Assembly: GCF_014642855.1 (NCBI RefSeq)
Contig: NZ_BMJB01000001.1
Coordinates: 1,302,001 to 1,366,000, forward strand
Length of the DNA: 64,000 nt
Reading direction: 5' to 3'
Source of the DNA: Edaphobacter acidisoli
GTDB lineage: Bacteria; Acidobacteriota; Terriglobia; Terriglobales; Acidobacteriaceae
Made by a program: the position numbers and the translations under genes. This document shows positions 44,031 to 51,545 of the stretch, in pieces (the stretch's first letter is position 1; each line of letters starts with the position of its first letter). The notes beneath the pieces are model-generated. The model was given only the letters and a program-made list of their open reading frames with translations, was not told where the DNA came from and did not search any database.

Positions 44031-45607
44031 AGCTCACTCGCTCGTGCAAAGGTCAGAGCCATATTCAATGGAACAACAGAGACAAAGAACAGATAACGAG
44101 CGAGCAACACAGCCACTGTAGAAGCTATAAAGGCGATAACATAGCTGCTTGCTATTGCACTGACTGCAGAAACAAGAGCAAGCGTCATCGACACAATCAG
44201 AATCGTGCGGAACTTTTCTCTGTTGAGCAATGCCGCGCTAGCACGTCTCTCAAACATTTGCGAACGATTCAGCCGAACTAATCGAACGGCTTGATTCGCC
44301 AGCCAAAGCGCAGCACTCAGCAGCACAGGCCATGCAGGGGAAGAAGCTGCATCAGCAAACTGGAAGGCATGTTCGGGCATCAGCAGCATTGCGATTTTTT
44401 CTAAGACAGGCGGGAGCGTACAACCTATCAGAGCTGCACTGAGCAGAAAGTCGATTGGCGTATGCGCCATGTTCCAGGATGGTCGTGCTGGTACGAGGTA
44501 GATGAATGCGCTGGCGATCGTTCCCGCGACTCCAAACAGCACAGCAACCCAACCGACGATCGACACATCACGGGTATTGAGCGTAATCAGATGCCCGCTG
44601 AACCATGCAGCCGCGGTTGTTGACGCGAGTGCTCCAAAGAAAAGGCCAAAGAGCAGCACTTCCCTGCTGAGCCATGAACGCCTCCACATCTTCATGGCTC
44701 TCCATGCATAGGCTGGGCGCCCGAGATGGAACACTGAGATGTTCAATGCAACTGTCGTAATGAAGAGCAGCAGTGTAAGTACTGGCGCACTGGCTTTCCT
44801 CCAGATCAGCGTAGCGGCCAGCGCGCCCGCGACCATCTGGATGAGTGTCGTCATAAACACCAACGACATGTGCGCATGCTCTGGGCGGATGCGACCCAAA
44901 TCGACACGTTCCAGTGCCGCAGCGCCTTGGGCAGGTAAGGTGATGCGGGTCGTTGAGATCGTATGACACGCCGAAGGCATGCCCGGGGACTCGGCTGCCG
45001 CGTAGTTTTTGCGCCAGTCTACCGTGTTCACTATTTCGATTTCGATTGCCCCTTCGGGACAGGCATTGGCGCACGCCGGCTCGCGCCCATCGGTAAGGCG
45101 GCCATGGCACATGTCGCATTTGCCTACGACACCACGCTCCGGATTGAACTGCGGCACGCTGTATGGGCAGTTCCACACACAATACTGGCAGCCAATGCAG
45201 GCATCCGCCGAATGGAGCACGATGCCCGTTACAGGATCCTTTGTGTATGCGTTGACCGGACAGCCCTTCAAACAATCAGGGTCCAGGCAGTGGTTGCATC
45301 CCATCGACAGATAGTGACGATGCGCATCCGGATAAACCCCGCCTTCAATCTCGCCCATGCGCCGCCAACGGATGTCTGCGGGATTGCCATTTTGTTCATT
45401 ACATGCGATCTCGCACGAACGGCAGCCGATGCACTTCGTCATGTTGAAGTGAAAGCGATACTGCTCACCTTCAACAAGCGGTCGCACCGGAATCAGCGGC
45501 GTCGCTGACGTTCTGATCTCAGGAATCTCCGCGTAATCTGCGCTCGTCAAGCGCACCAGTACGTCTGCGCTGTCAGTCATTGCCCGTTCATGGAGAAGTA
45601 GAGACAC
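44027..45607 (-). CDS. DmsB-DmsC fusion: 4x[4Fe-4S] ferredoxin with membrane anchor
   Basis: A 526-residue electron-transfer protein with two parts. Residues about 50-210 hold 16 Cys in four clusters: CIGCRSCEIAC, CNHCLDPDCLKGC, CIGCQYCVWNC and CDMC...CANAC. Residues about 240-526 have eight hydrophobic segments like the DmsC quinol-oxidising anchor (LNISVFHLGRPAYAWRAMKM, SRE motif). It starts with GTG 45607 after AAGGAG. In DMSO reductase these are separate subunits. Coupling to nasA suggests that quinol supplies electrons to nitrate reduction at the cytosolic face. Confidence 0.85.
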   Translation of the reverse strand: MSLLLHERAMTDSADVLVRLTSADYAEIPEIRTSATPLIPVRPLVEGEQYRFHFNMTKCIGCRSCEIACNEQNGNPADIRWRRMGEIEGGVYPDAHRHYLSMGCNHCLDPDCLKGCPVNAYTKDPVTGIVLHSADACIGCQYCVWNCPYSVPQFNPERGVVGKCDMCHGRLTDGREPACANACPEGAIEIEIVNTVDWRKNYAAAESPGMPSACHTISTTRITLPAQGAAALERVDLGRIRPEHAHMSLVFMTTLIQMVAGALAATLIWRKASAPVLTLLLFITTVALNISVFHLGRPAYAWRAMKMWRRSWLSREVLLFGLFFGALASTTAAAWFSGHLITLNTRDVSIVGWVAVLFGVAGTIASAFIYLVPARPSWNMAHTPIDFLLSAALIGCTLPPVLEKIAMLLMPEHAFQFADAASSPAWPVLLSAALWLANQAVRLVRLNRSQMFERRASAALLNREKFRTILIVSMTLALVSAVSAIASSYVIAFIASTVAVLLARYLFFVSVVPLNMALTFARASEL

Positions 45608-45655
45608 GTGTAGCTCCTTGTTCTGGCTAAGGACATGGTTGTCGAAGAAAAAGGA

Positions 45656-47431
45656 TTAGTACACGTCGCGGTGGTAGCGGTTTTCTTCTTTCAGCCGCAG
45701 AACATAGTCCCGCGCGGCTTCGTGGTCAAGGTGGCCCTGGCGTTCAGCGATGGTATGCAGCGCGGCATCCACATCTTTCGCCATGCGTGAAGCATCTCCA
45801 CAGACATAAATGCTTGCGCCATCCTGTAGCCAATGCCAGAAGGCACTGGCTTGCTCAAGCATCCTGTCCTGAACGTAGATCTTGTGCTCTTGGTCGCGCG
45901 AGAACGCCGTGTCCAGCAGCGTGAGATGCTTTCCGGCCAACATCTCCTCGATCTCGCTCTTGTAAAGAAAGTCGGTTTTTGCGCTCCGCTCGCCAAAGAA
46001 CAACCAGTTTCGTCCCTTCGAACCGAGCGCCCGCCGTTCATGCAGAAATGCGCGGAACGGCGCGATGCCTGTGCCCGGGCCAATCATAATGATTGGCGTA
46101 TCCGTATCCTGTGGCAGACGAAATTTCTTATTAGGTTGAATGTAGATGGGGAGGGCGTCGCCGATAGAAGTCCGGTCCGCAAACATCGTCGAGCACACAC
46201 CGCCGCGTTCCATATTGTGCGAGCGGTAGCGCACAACCGCCACCGTTGTGTGAACTTCTCCTGCATGCGCGAGAGGACTGGACGAGATGGAGTAGAGCCG
46301 CGGCGTCAATCGTGGAAGCATCGCCACCAGATCGGAAGGATCAGTGATCACACCGGGATATTCCGTGAGCAGATCGATCACACCGCGGTCGTAGATGTAT
46401 TTATCGAAATGCGCTTGCTGTTCCGGGACCAGGAGATCCAGCAGATGCTGGCAGTTGCCCATGGCTGCATACGCCTGCACAAGCTTCCGGCTGAGCCGCG
46501 TGACCTGCAGCGAATCGATCAGCGCATTGTAAAGAGAGATCGCTCCAACCTTCGCCACCTCTACCTGTTCGTCTCCGCTGAACTTGAGTCCATCCAGTAT
46601 CTGTGCGACAAGGCCAGGGTCGTTCTGAGGAATAACGCCGCAGGCATCGCCAGCCTCATAGTGCACCTTCGAGTCAGCGATAGAGAGTGCCATGTGAAGC
46701 GTGAGTTTGCTGGAAACATCCTTGGTCAGCATCTTCTTCTCAACCAGCGGTGCGCGAAATGGATTGTCTCGCGTGTGAGTCTGCGCCGGAGTGGCGGCGT
46801 TAGTGCTTGGCATCGTGATAACCGTAGCCATCGTCGCCGCAGAGCGCGACTTATCACTACCCGCGATCTCGTCCAGACGGGAGATGAAGCTCGTCTTCCA
46901 TGTTGCGAATGCCTCGTCGAGGTCTACGTCGCAGTCGACGCGATGCGACATGCGATTCGCTCCAAGCGTTTGGAGCCGCTCGTCGAGATCTACGCCAAAC
47001 TTGCAGAACTGTTCGTAGGTCTTGTCGCCAAGCGCGAGCACGGTGTATGAGAGCTTATCGAGACGAGGCGCTGTCTCCAGGCAGAGCTGATCGTAGAACG
47101 GACGCACGCTCTCGGGGGGCTCGCCCTCTCCATAGGTGCTGGCGATGATGATCGCGTACTCATCCTTCGCCAGCGCAGTCGGCGTATAGCTGTCAAGCGA
47201 AGCAAGGGCTACGGTGTGGCCTTTGGCCTTGAGCTCTTTCATCACCTTCCGCGCCAGGCCCTCGCCGGTGCCTGACTGCGAGGCATACAGTACAGCGATA
47301 TTGAGCGAAACAACTTCCGGCTGAGTCGCGGCAGCAGGCTCGGCAAAGATGCCTGCGAGAAACCCGTTAAGCCAGGCGCGCTGGTCGGGGGTGAACGGTG
47401 CGGTCTCTGGAATGAATGGGGCCGTCGCCAT
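45656..47431 (-). CDS. CysJ-like diflavin NADPH reductase
   Basis: A 591-residue protein. Flavodoxin domain: LYASQSGTGEGLARKVMKEL and ASTYGEGEPPESVRPFYDQL. FAD/NADPH module: RLYSISSSPLAHAGEVHTT, GGVCSTMFAD, IGPGTGIAPFRAFLHERRA and a C-terminal aromatic residue (YHRDVY). This is the layout of the sulfite reductase flavoprotein. ATG 47431 lies four bases after the nirA stop. In this operon it most likely delivers NADPH electrons to the siroheme enzyme encoded next to it, though no CysI partner is seen and assimilatory sulfite reduction cannot be excluded. Confidence 0.85.
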   Translation of the reverse strand: MATAPFIPETAPFTPDQRAWLNGFLAGIFAEPAAATQPEVVSLNIAVLYASQSGTGEGLARKVMKELKAKGHTVALASLDSYTPTALAKDEYAIIIASTYGEGEPPESVRPFYDQLCLETAPRLDKLSYTVLALGDKTYEQFCKFGVDLDERLQTLGANRMSHRVDCDVDLDEAFATWKTSFISRLDEIAGSDKSRSAATMATVITMPSTNAATPAQTHTRDNPFRAPLVEKKMLTKDVSSKLTLHMALSIADSKVHYEAGDACGVIPQNDPGLVAQILDGLKFSGDEQVEVAKVGAISLYNALIDSLQVTRLSRKLVQAYAAMGNCQHLLDLLVPEQQAHFDKYIYDRGVIDLLTEYPGVITDPSDLVAMLPRLTPRLYSISSSPLAHAGEVHTTVAVVRYRSHNMERGGVCSTMFADRTSIGDALPIYIQPNKKFRLPQDTDTPIIMIGPGTGIAPFRAFLHERRALGSKGRNWLFFGERSAKTDFLYKSEIEEMLAGKHLTLLDTAFSRDQEHKIYVQDRMLEQASAFWHWLQDGASIYVCGDASRMAKDVDAALHTIAERQGHLDHEAARDYVLRLKEENRYHRDVY

Positions 47432-47433
47432 GC

Positions 47434-49224
47434 TTATCGAACCTCCTGTGCCATGCAAAAGGATTTCAACTCTTCAATGCTGTGCCTGCGGCTGAACTCG
47501 AGAAAAGATTCCTCGGCGCCGCGCTGTTCTGTGTACGCCGCGAAGAGGCCTTCCATTGCGGCAGGCAGATCGGCAAACCGGATCGCGGGAATTAATTCGC
47601 GCCCAATCCCCTGGTCCTGATCCGAGCCGCCGCCAATATTTACCTGATAGCCTTCTTCGCCGTTGACCTTCACGCCCATCAGACCGATGTCGCCGATATA
47701 GTGCTGCGCGCACGAGTGCGAGCATCCCGTTACGTGAAGATTGACGGGCTGAAGAATTCTGAATCTCTCATCCAAAAAATTCGCCAACTCGACCGCATGC
47801 GACTTCGTATCGCTGGCGGCATACTTGCATCCCTTGTTTCCCGTGCATGCAACCGTGCCGCCGAGCACGCCACCCACTTCAATATTCAGGCCAGCCGCGC
47901 GAATCGCCTCGACAGCAGCGTCCACATTTGCGTCAGCAACATTCGGCACCAACGCATTCTGCCAAACCGTCAAACGCAACTCGCCCGTACCGAAGTGTTC
48001 GGCCACACGCGCCAGCGTAACCATCTGCTCAGCCGTTACGCGGCCTACAGGGACCACTACGCCGATATAGTTCATTCCCTTCTGGCTCTGCGGGTGCACA
48101 CCAATGTGCCCCTGCCGGTTGATTGGTTTGCGCGGCTTGCATGACTCAGCCGCAAGGTGAATCAGCGGAAAGGCAAGACGCTTTTCCGTCTCGGCAAGAA
48201 AGCGCTCGACACCCCACGTGTCGACCAGGTACTTCAGGCGCGCCTTCTTGCGGTCGGTGCGGTCGCCGTTTTCAGCAAAGACACGAATCATCGCGGCAGC
48301 TACAGCGACCGTTTGGTCAGGTCGCAGCAGCACGCCGCAGTCGCTGGCGAACTGCTTGTGTCCGGTAATCCCACAGAGCAGGACACGGAAGTAAATACCC
48401 GCCGGAACGTCCTGACCTTCACCCACTTCTACTGCAAGAAAGCCAATGTCATTCGTGTCGGCAACCACGCTGATGTTGCCGCCGCCATCGAAGGCAACGT
48501 TGAACTTGCGCGGCAGCCCATACATGTCGCGCGAGTTGTAGATATACGCATTCAGCGCCTCCGCCAGCGGAGCGACATCGTACAGCTCACAAGGATCGAT
48601 CCCCGCAAGCGGCGAGGCCGTAATATTGCGCACGTTGTCCGCGCCAGAGCCACGCGAAGACATGCCGAGCGACTGAACTTTATTGAGAACGCGAACAATG
48701 TCCTTCGGCTGAAACTCACGCAACTGAAAGTTGCTGCGTGTCGTCATCTCTGCCCGTCCCGCGCCATACAGCGAGGCCAGCTCCGCGAGCCCGCGCAACT
48801 GATGCGACTTAATCACACCACCCGGAACCCGCATCCGAAGCATGAACGAGTCCTGCGCCGGCGCAACGTAGAACAGCCCGTGAAACTTGAAGCGAAAGAC
48901 ATCTTCCACTGCGGGAACTTTGTTCTCGTTCGCATGCTCCAGCAGCTTGTCCCACAGATCCAGCGGATTCTGTTCGAACTTCCAGCGCTCTTCACGGCAC
49001 AGGTCCGAGACGGGCGCGCCGAAGTAAGTCTCTTCTGCCGGCTCCGCCTGATTCGCCAAACCAGATGAACGATCGTTTGTAATCAGGCCCGCAGCGGTGT
49101 GTCCGACAAAAGGCAGTGGCCTGCTCTCGGCGACCTTCGCGAAGAAGTCTCGCAGATATTCCTTCTGCTCCGCAGTGAACTGCTCGGTCCCGAAGGTTGT
49201 GTTTGCAAGAGTCTCGGCAACCAT
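47434..49224 (-). CDS. nirA: siroheme nitrite (or sulfite) reductase, NirA type
   Basis: A 596-residue siroheme/[4Fe-4S] enzyme reducing nitrite to ammonium. Cluster-siroheme Cys sites are ACTGNKGCKYA (C-x5-C) and TGCSHSCAQHY (C-x3-C). Two ferredoxin-like halves are visible with MTTRSNFQLREFQP and GRVTAEQMV. Nitrite is favoured over sulfite by the operon context; some NirA-like proteins reduce sulfite. Start ATG 49224 follows GAGGA. It is the promoter-proximal gene, with a long structured leader (see the leader entry). Confidence 0.88.
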   Translation of the reverse strand: MVAETLANTTFGTEQFTAEQKEYLRDFFAKVAESRPLPFVGHTAAGLITNDRSSGLANQAEPAEETYFGAPVSDLCREERWKFEQNPLDLWDKLLEHANENKVPAVEDVFRFKFHGLFYVAPAQDSFMLRMRVPGGVIKSHQLRGLAELASLYGAGRAEMTTRSNFQLREFQPKDIVRVLNKVQSLGMSSRGSGADNVRNITASPLAGIDPCELYDVAPLAEALNAYIYNSRDMYGLPRKFNVAFDGGGNISVVADTNDIGFLAVEVGEGQDVPAGIYFRVLLCGITGHKQFASDCGVLLRPDQTVAVAAAMIRVFAENGDRTDRKKARLKYLVDTWGVERFLAETEKRLAFPLIHLAAESCKPRKPINRQGHIGVHPQSQKGMNYIGVVVPVGRVTAEQMVTLARVAEHFGTGELRLTVWQNALVPNVADANVDAAVEAIRAAGLNIEVGGVLGGTVACTGNKGCKYAASDTKSHAVELANFLDERFRILQPVNLHVTGCSHSCAQHYIGDIGLMGVKVNGEEGYQVNIGGGSDQDQGIGRELIPAIRFADLPAAMEGLFAAYTEQRGAEESFLEFSRRHSIEELKSFCMAQEVR

Positions 49225-49342
49225 GATCCGTATCCTCGAACGTTCGCTGCAAGTGGACGTTGTAGCCTTGAACGCTGCATGGATGATGTTGGTTGGCCGA
49301 CTGGGAGAGATATCGACGCTTCATACGCGCTGGCCAAATCAA

Positions 49343-49527
49343 CACCGAACATGCGGTGGATTCAAGGCTCTTCGCGGAGCATCGACTACTGAAGGGAGGA
49401 GACTGACTCCGGCACACCGTGGTGCTCGAACTGACCCCTTCACCGGAAGCAAATCTAAAAATGCTATCGGTGACACAATACTAACCCGGGAGTTGCAGCA
49501 CTTGCAAGAAAAAACTACAAACTCCCG
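49343..49527 (-). promoter_or_regulatory. structured leader of nirA: multiple hairpins, candidate ANTAR target
   Basis: Read on the minus strand, 5' to 3', the leader holds: an 8-bp stem CGGGAGTT/AACTCCCG (49527-49487); a two-part stem TCACCG/CGGTGA with inner AGCA/TGCT (49473-49440); GCAC-CACGGT-GTGC (49425-49412); GGAG/CTCC (49410-49398); GCTC-CGCGAA-GAGC (49380-49367); and CACCG-CATGTT-CGGTG (49358-49343), followed by TTGATTT. Three have six-base loops with G at position 4. CACCG/CGGTG segments can pair in several exclusive ways. Canonical ANTAR loops also have A at position 1, which these lack. About 120 bases lie between this and the nirA start. Confidence 0.45.
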
Positions 49528-49559
49528 TCTTTACTGGGTTTTATCGTCGTCGACACACC

Positions 49560-49800
49560 CAGCTTTAGCGACTTGCTCTTGTTTCAGAAATTCCTCTTGT
49601 GTTACAAACCATTCATCCGCACATAGCCATCGCGACACCTCGACGTGCCGCTCCCCTCGCATCCGGATGACTCCGCTCAGCGTTTGAGCCCGTACCGCGC
49701 ACGCCGCGCAAAAACTGCAAATTCCCCGCCGGACAGTCCGCATCGCTGCGCCGGAAGCCAGTTTTCCATTCAACGGACTCATCTTCCAGGAGGCTCTTTC
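49560..49800. other. upstream region of the porin gene
   Basis: These 241 bases contain the plus-strand promoter and leader of the porin and probably the start of the divergent nirA transcript. A good ribosome site (caggagg, 49786-49792) precedes the ATG at 49801. I saw short inverted repeats (cggacagtccg near 49731; gctca-gcgtt-tgagc near 49674) but no clear promoter pair. Confidence 0.5.
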
Positions 49801-51276
49801 ATGAGACATCTTGTTACCTCTCTCTTTCTCGTTGCCGCAGCGGCGATTCCTGCCATCGCGCAATCACCACCGACCGCGAGCACGCTCCCTGTCGCCATCA
49901 CCGTCTACGATCGCACGCGTGTCGATACCTCCCAGTGGTATGCAGCTACGCCCGAACCTGAGACCTACGGCTATGTCGAATCGCTCCTGCGCATCGGCGT
50001 CGCACAACACATGCACCGCGTCGATTGGCAGTTGGAGCTTGCGCAGCCTTCGATGCTCGCACTTCCCAGCGACGCAGTCTCCCCAATCACAGCGCAGGGC
50101 CAGCTAGGCCTCGGCGGCACGTACTACGCATCCAACGGCAATAACACCTACCCCGCCGCTGCATTCCTCAAGCAGGGCTTCGTGCGCTATCACTTCGCAG
50201 GTACAGACAAAACTCTCCGCGCGGGACGGTTCGAGTTCTTCGACGGGCAGGAGACGCAACCGGAGAACCCCACTCTGGCGTGGCTCCAGACCAACCGCAT
50301 CGCACAAAGGCTGGTGGGCAACTTCGGCTTCTCGAACGCGCAACGCAGCTTCGACGGCACCGATGCTCACTTCGGCTCTGGCGCTTGGGACATCACTGCT
50401 ATGGCCGGCCGAGCCACGCAAGGCGTCTTCAACATGAACGGCAATCCTGAGTTGAACGTTGACCTGCAATATCTCGCTTACACGAAGTACGCGGCGCATG
50501 ATCACATACTCCTGCGTGGCTTTGCCATCGGCTACCACGATGGACGCACCGGCGTCGCCAAGACCGACAACCGCCCGCTCGCTGTGCGCCAGGCAGACCA
50601 CAAAAACATTCGCATCGGCACCTACGGCGCAAACCTCGCCACGGATGTCCCCGCAGGCGCTGGCCAGTTTGATTTCCTCGCCTGGGGTGCAGTGCAAAAC
50701 GGACGCTGGGGTCTGCTTAATCAACACGCAGGCGCGGCTGCTGTTGAAGGCGGCTTTCAATTGACAAAGGCCGCCACTGCTCCCTGGCTCCGCGGCGGCT
50801 GGTCTCGCAGCACCGGCGACAACAATCCCACCGATGGCCAGCACAACACGTTCTTTCAGATCCTGCCCACGCCACGCGTCTATGCGCAGTTCCCCTTCTA
50901 CAACCTCATGAATAACACCGACACCTTCGTCCAGTTGATCGACAAGCCAGCCAGCCGCATCACCGTGCGCAGCGATCTTCACTGGCTCAAGCTCACTTCG
51001 AGCAACGACCTCTGGTATCAGGGTGGCGGAGCCTTCGATAACAAGGTCTTCGGCTACACAGGCCGCCCAGCAAACGGAAAAACTGGCCTGGCATCGATGG
51101 CAGACGTTAGTCTCGACTGGAAGATCAACAAGCCGCTCGACATCAACTTCTACTACGCTCACGCCTGGGGCAAGAGCGTGGTTAGCTCCATCTACCCCAC
51201 AACCAGCTCTGCGCAATTTGGCTACATCGAGCTCAACTACCGCTGGGGCGTTCCGCAGCGATCCGGCAAAAGCTAA
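49801..51276 (+). CDS. outer-membrane beta-barrel porin, alginate-export family type
   Basis: A 491-residue protein with a Sec signal (MRHLVTSLFLVAAAAIPAIAQ, cut after AQ). The mature protein alternates short amphipathic strands with turns, including YGYVESLLRIGVAQHMHRVDW, VRYHFAGTDKTLRAGRFEFFDG and the ending FGYIELNYRWGVP, typical of PF13372-like outer-membrane channels. Placed between nirA and the HemD-GAF-ANTAR gene, it may admit nitrate or nitrite, an inference. The start at 49801 has CAGGAGG; the frame extends upstream without signal. Confidence 0.8.
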   Translation: MRHLVTSLFLVAAAAIPAIAQSPPTASTLPVAITVYDRTRVDTSQWYAATPEPETYGYVESLLRIGVAQHMHRVDWQLELAQPSMLALPSDAVSPITAQGQLGLGGTYYASNGNNTYPAAAFLKQGFVRYHFAGTDKTLRAGRFEFFDGQETQPENPTLAWLQTNRIAQRLVGNFGFSNAQRSFDGTDAHFGSGAWDITAMAGRATQGVFNMNGNPELNVDLQYLAYTKYAAHDHILLRGFAIGYHDGRTGVAKTDNRPLAVRQADHKNIRIGTYGANLATDVPAGAGQFDFLAWGAVQNGRWGLLNQHAGAAAVEGGFQLTKAATAPWLRGGWSRSTGDNNPTDGQHNTFFQILPTPRVYAQFPFYNLMNNTDTFVQLIDKPASRITVRSDLHWLKLTSSNDLWYQGGGAFDNKVFGYTGRPANGKTGLASMADVSLDWKINKPLDINFYYAHAWGKSVVSSIYPTTSSAQFGYIELNYRWGVPQRSGKS

Positions 51277-51280
51277 CCTC

Positions 51281-51326
51281 TGCGGTGGATGAGAGCGAAC
51301 TTTTATCCACCGCACAATTATTTTTT
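51281..51326 (+). terminator. intrinsic terminator after the porin gene
   Basis: A perfect 10-bp stem tgcggtggat (51281-51290) / atccaccgca (51305-51314), then caattattttttat. It begins five bases after the porin stop, so the porin is probably its own transcription unit. Confidence 0.85.
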
Positions 51327-51545
51327 ATCTACCCGTGTAAGGATGATTCTTCACTATCGAAGGTGCATCGTTACAGCAAAGTATTCCGCAGGTGCTTGTA
51401 GAATAGTGAGCATTAGTCTTACCTTTTTTGGAAGCAATCAACGTTACTTTGCTGCCGCGCAGCTAGCAATTTTGAAAAGAACATTTCCACTCCGGCTCGC
51501 TGACTATGCTGTCATCGGGTTCAGATACTGGAAACGGGGGTATCG
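51327..51545 (+). promoter_or_regulatory. leader/promoter region of the HemD-GAF-ANTAR gene
   Basis: 219 bases with no gene. A long-range 7-bp inverted repeat tcactat (51351-51357) / atagtga (51403-51409) encloses two further ggtgc-like elements and could form a leader hairpin. No clear -35/-10 pair is called. The ATG at 51546 is preceded only by a weak GGGG ribosome site. Confidence 0.4.

Noticed and set aside
49660..49690. A gctca-gcgtt-tgagc hairpin in the porin leader as an ANTAR target
   Set aside because: The loop is five or seven bases depending on the closing pair, not six, and there is no clear partner hairpin at the right distance.
49531..49863. A 110-codon minus-strand frame upstream of nirA overlapping the porin start
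   Set aside because: Overlaps the porin signal peptide and ribosome site; no ribosome site or domain of its own.
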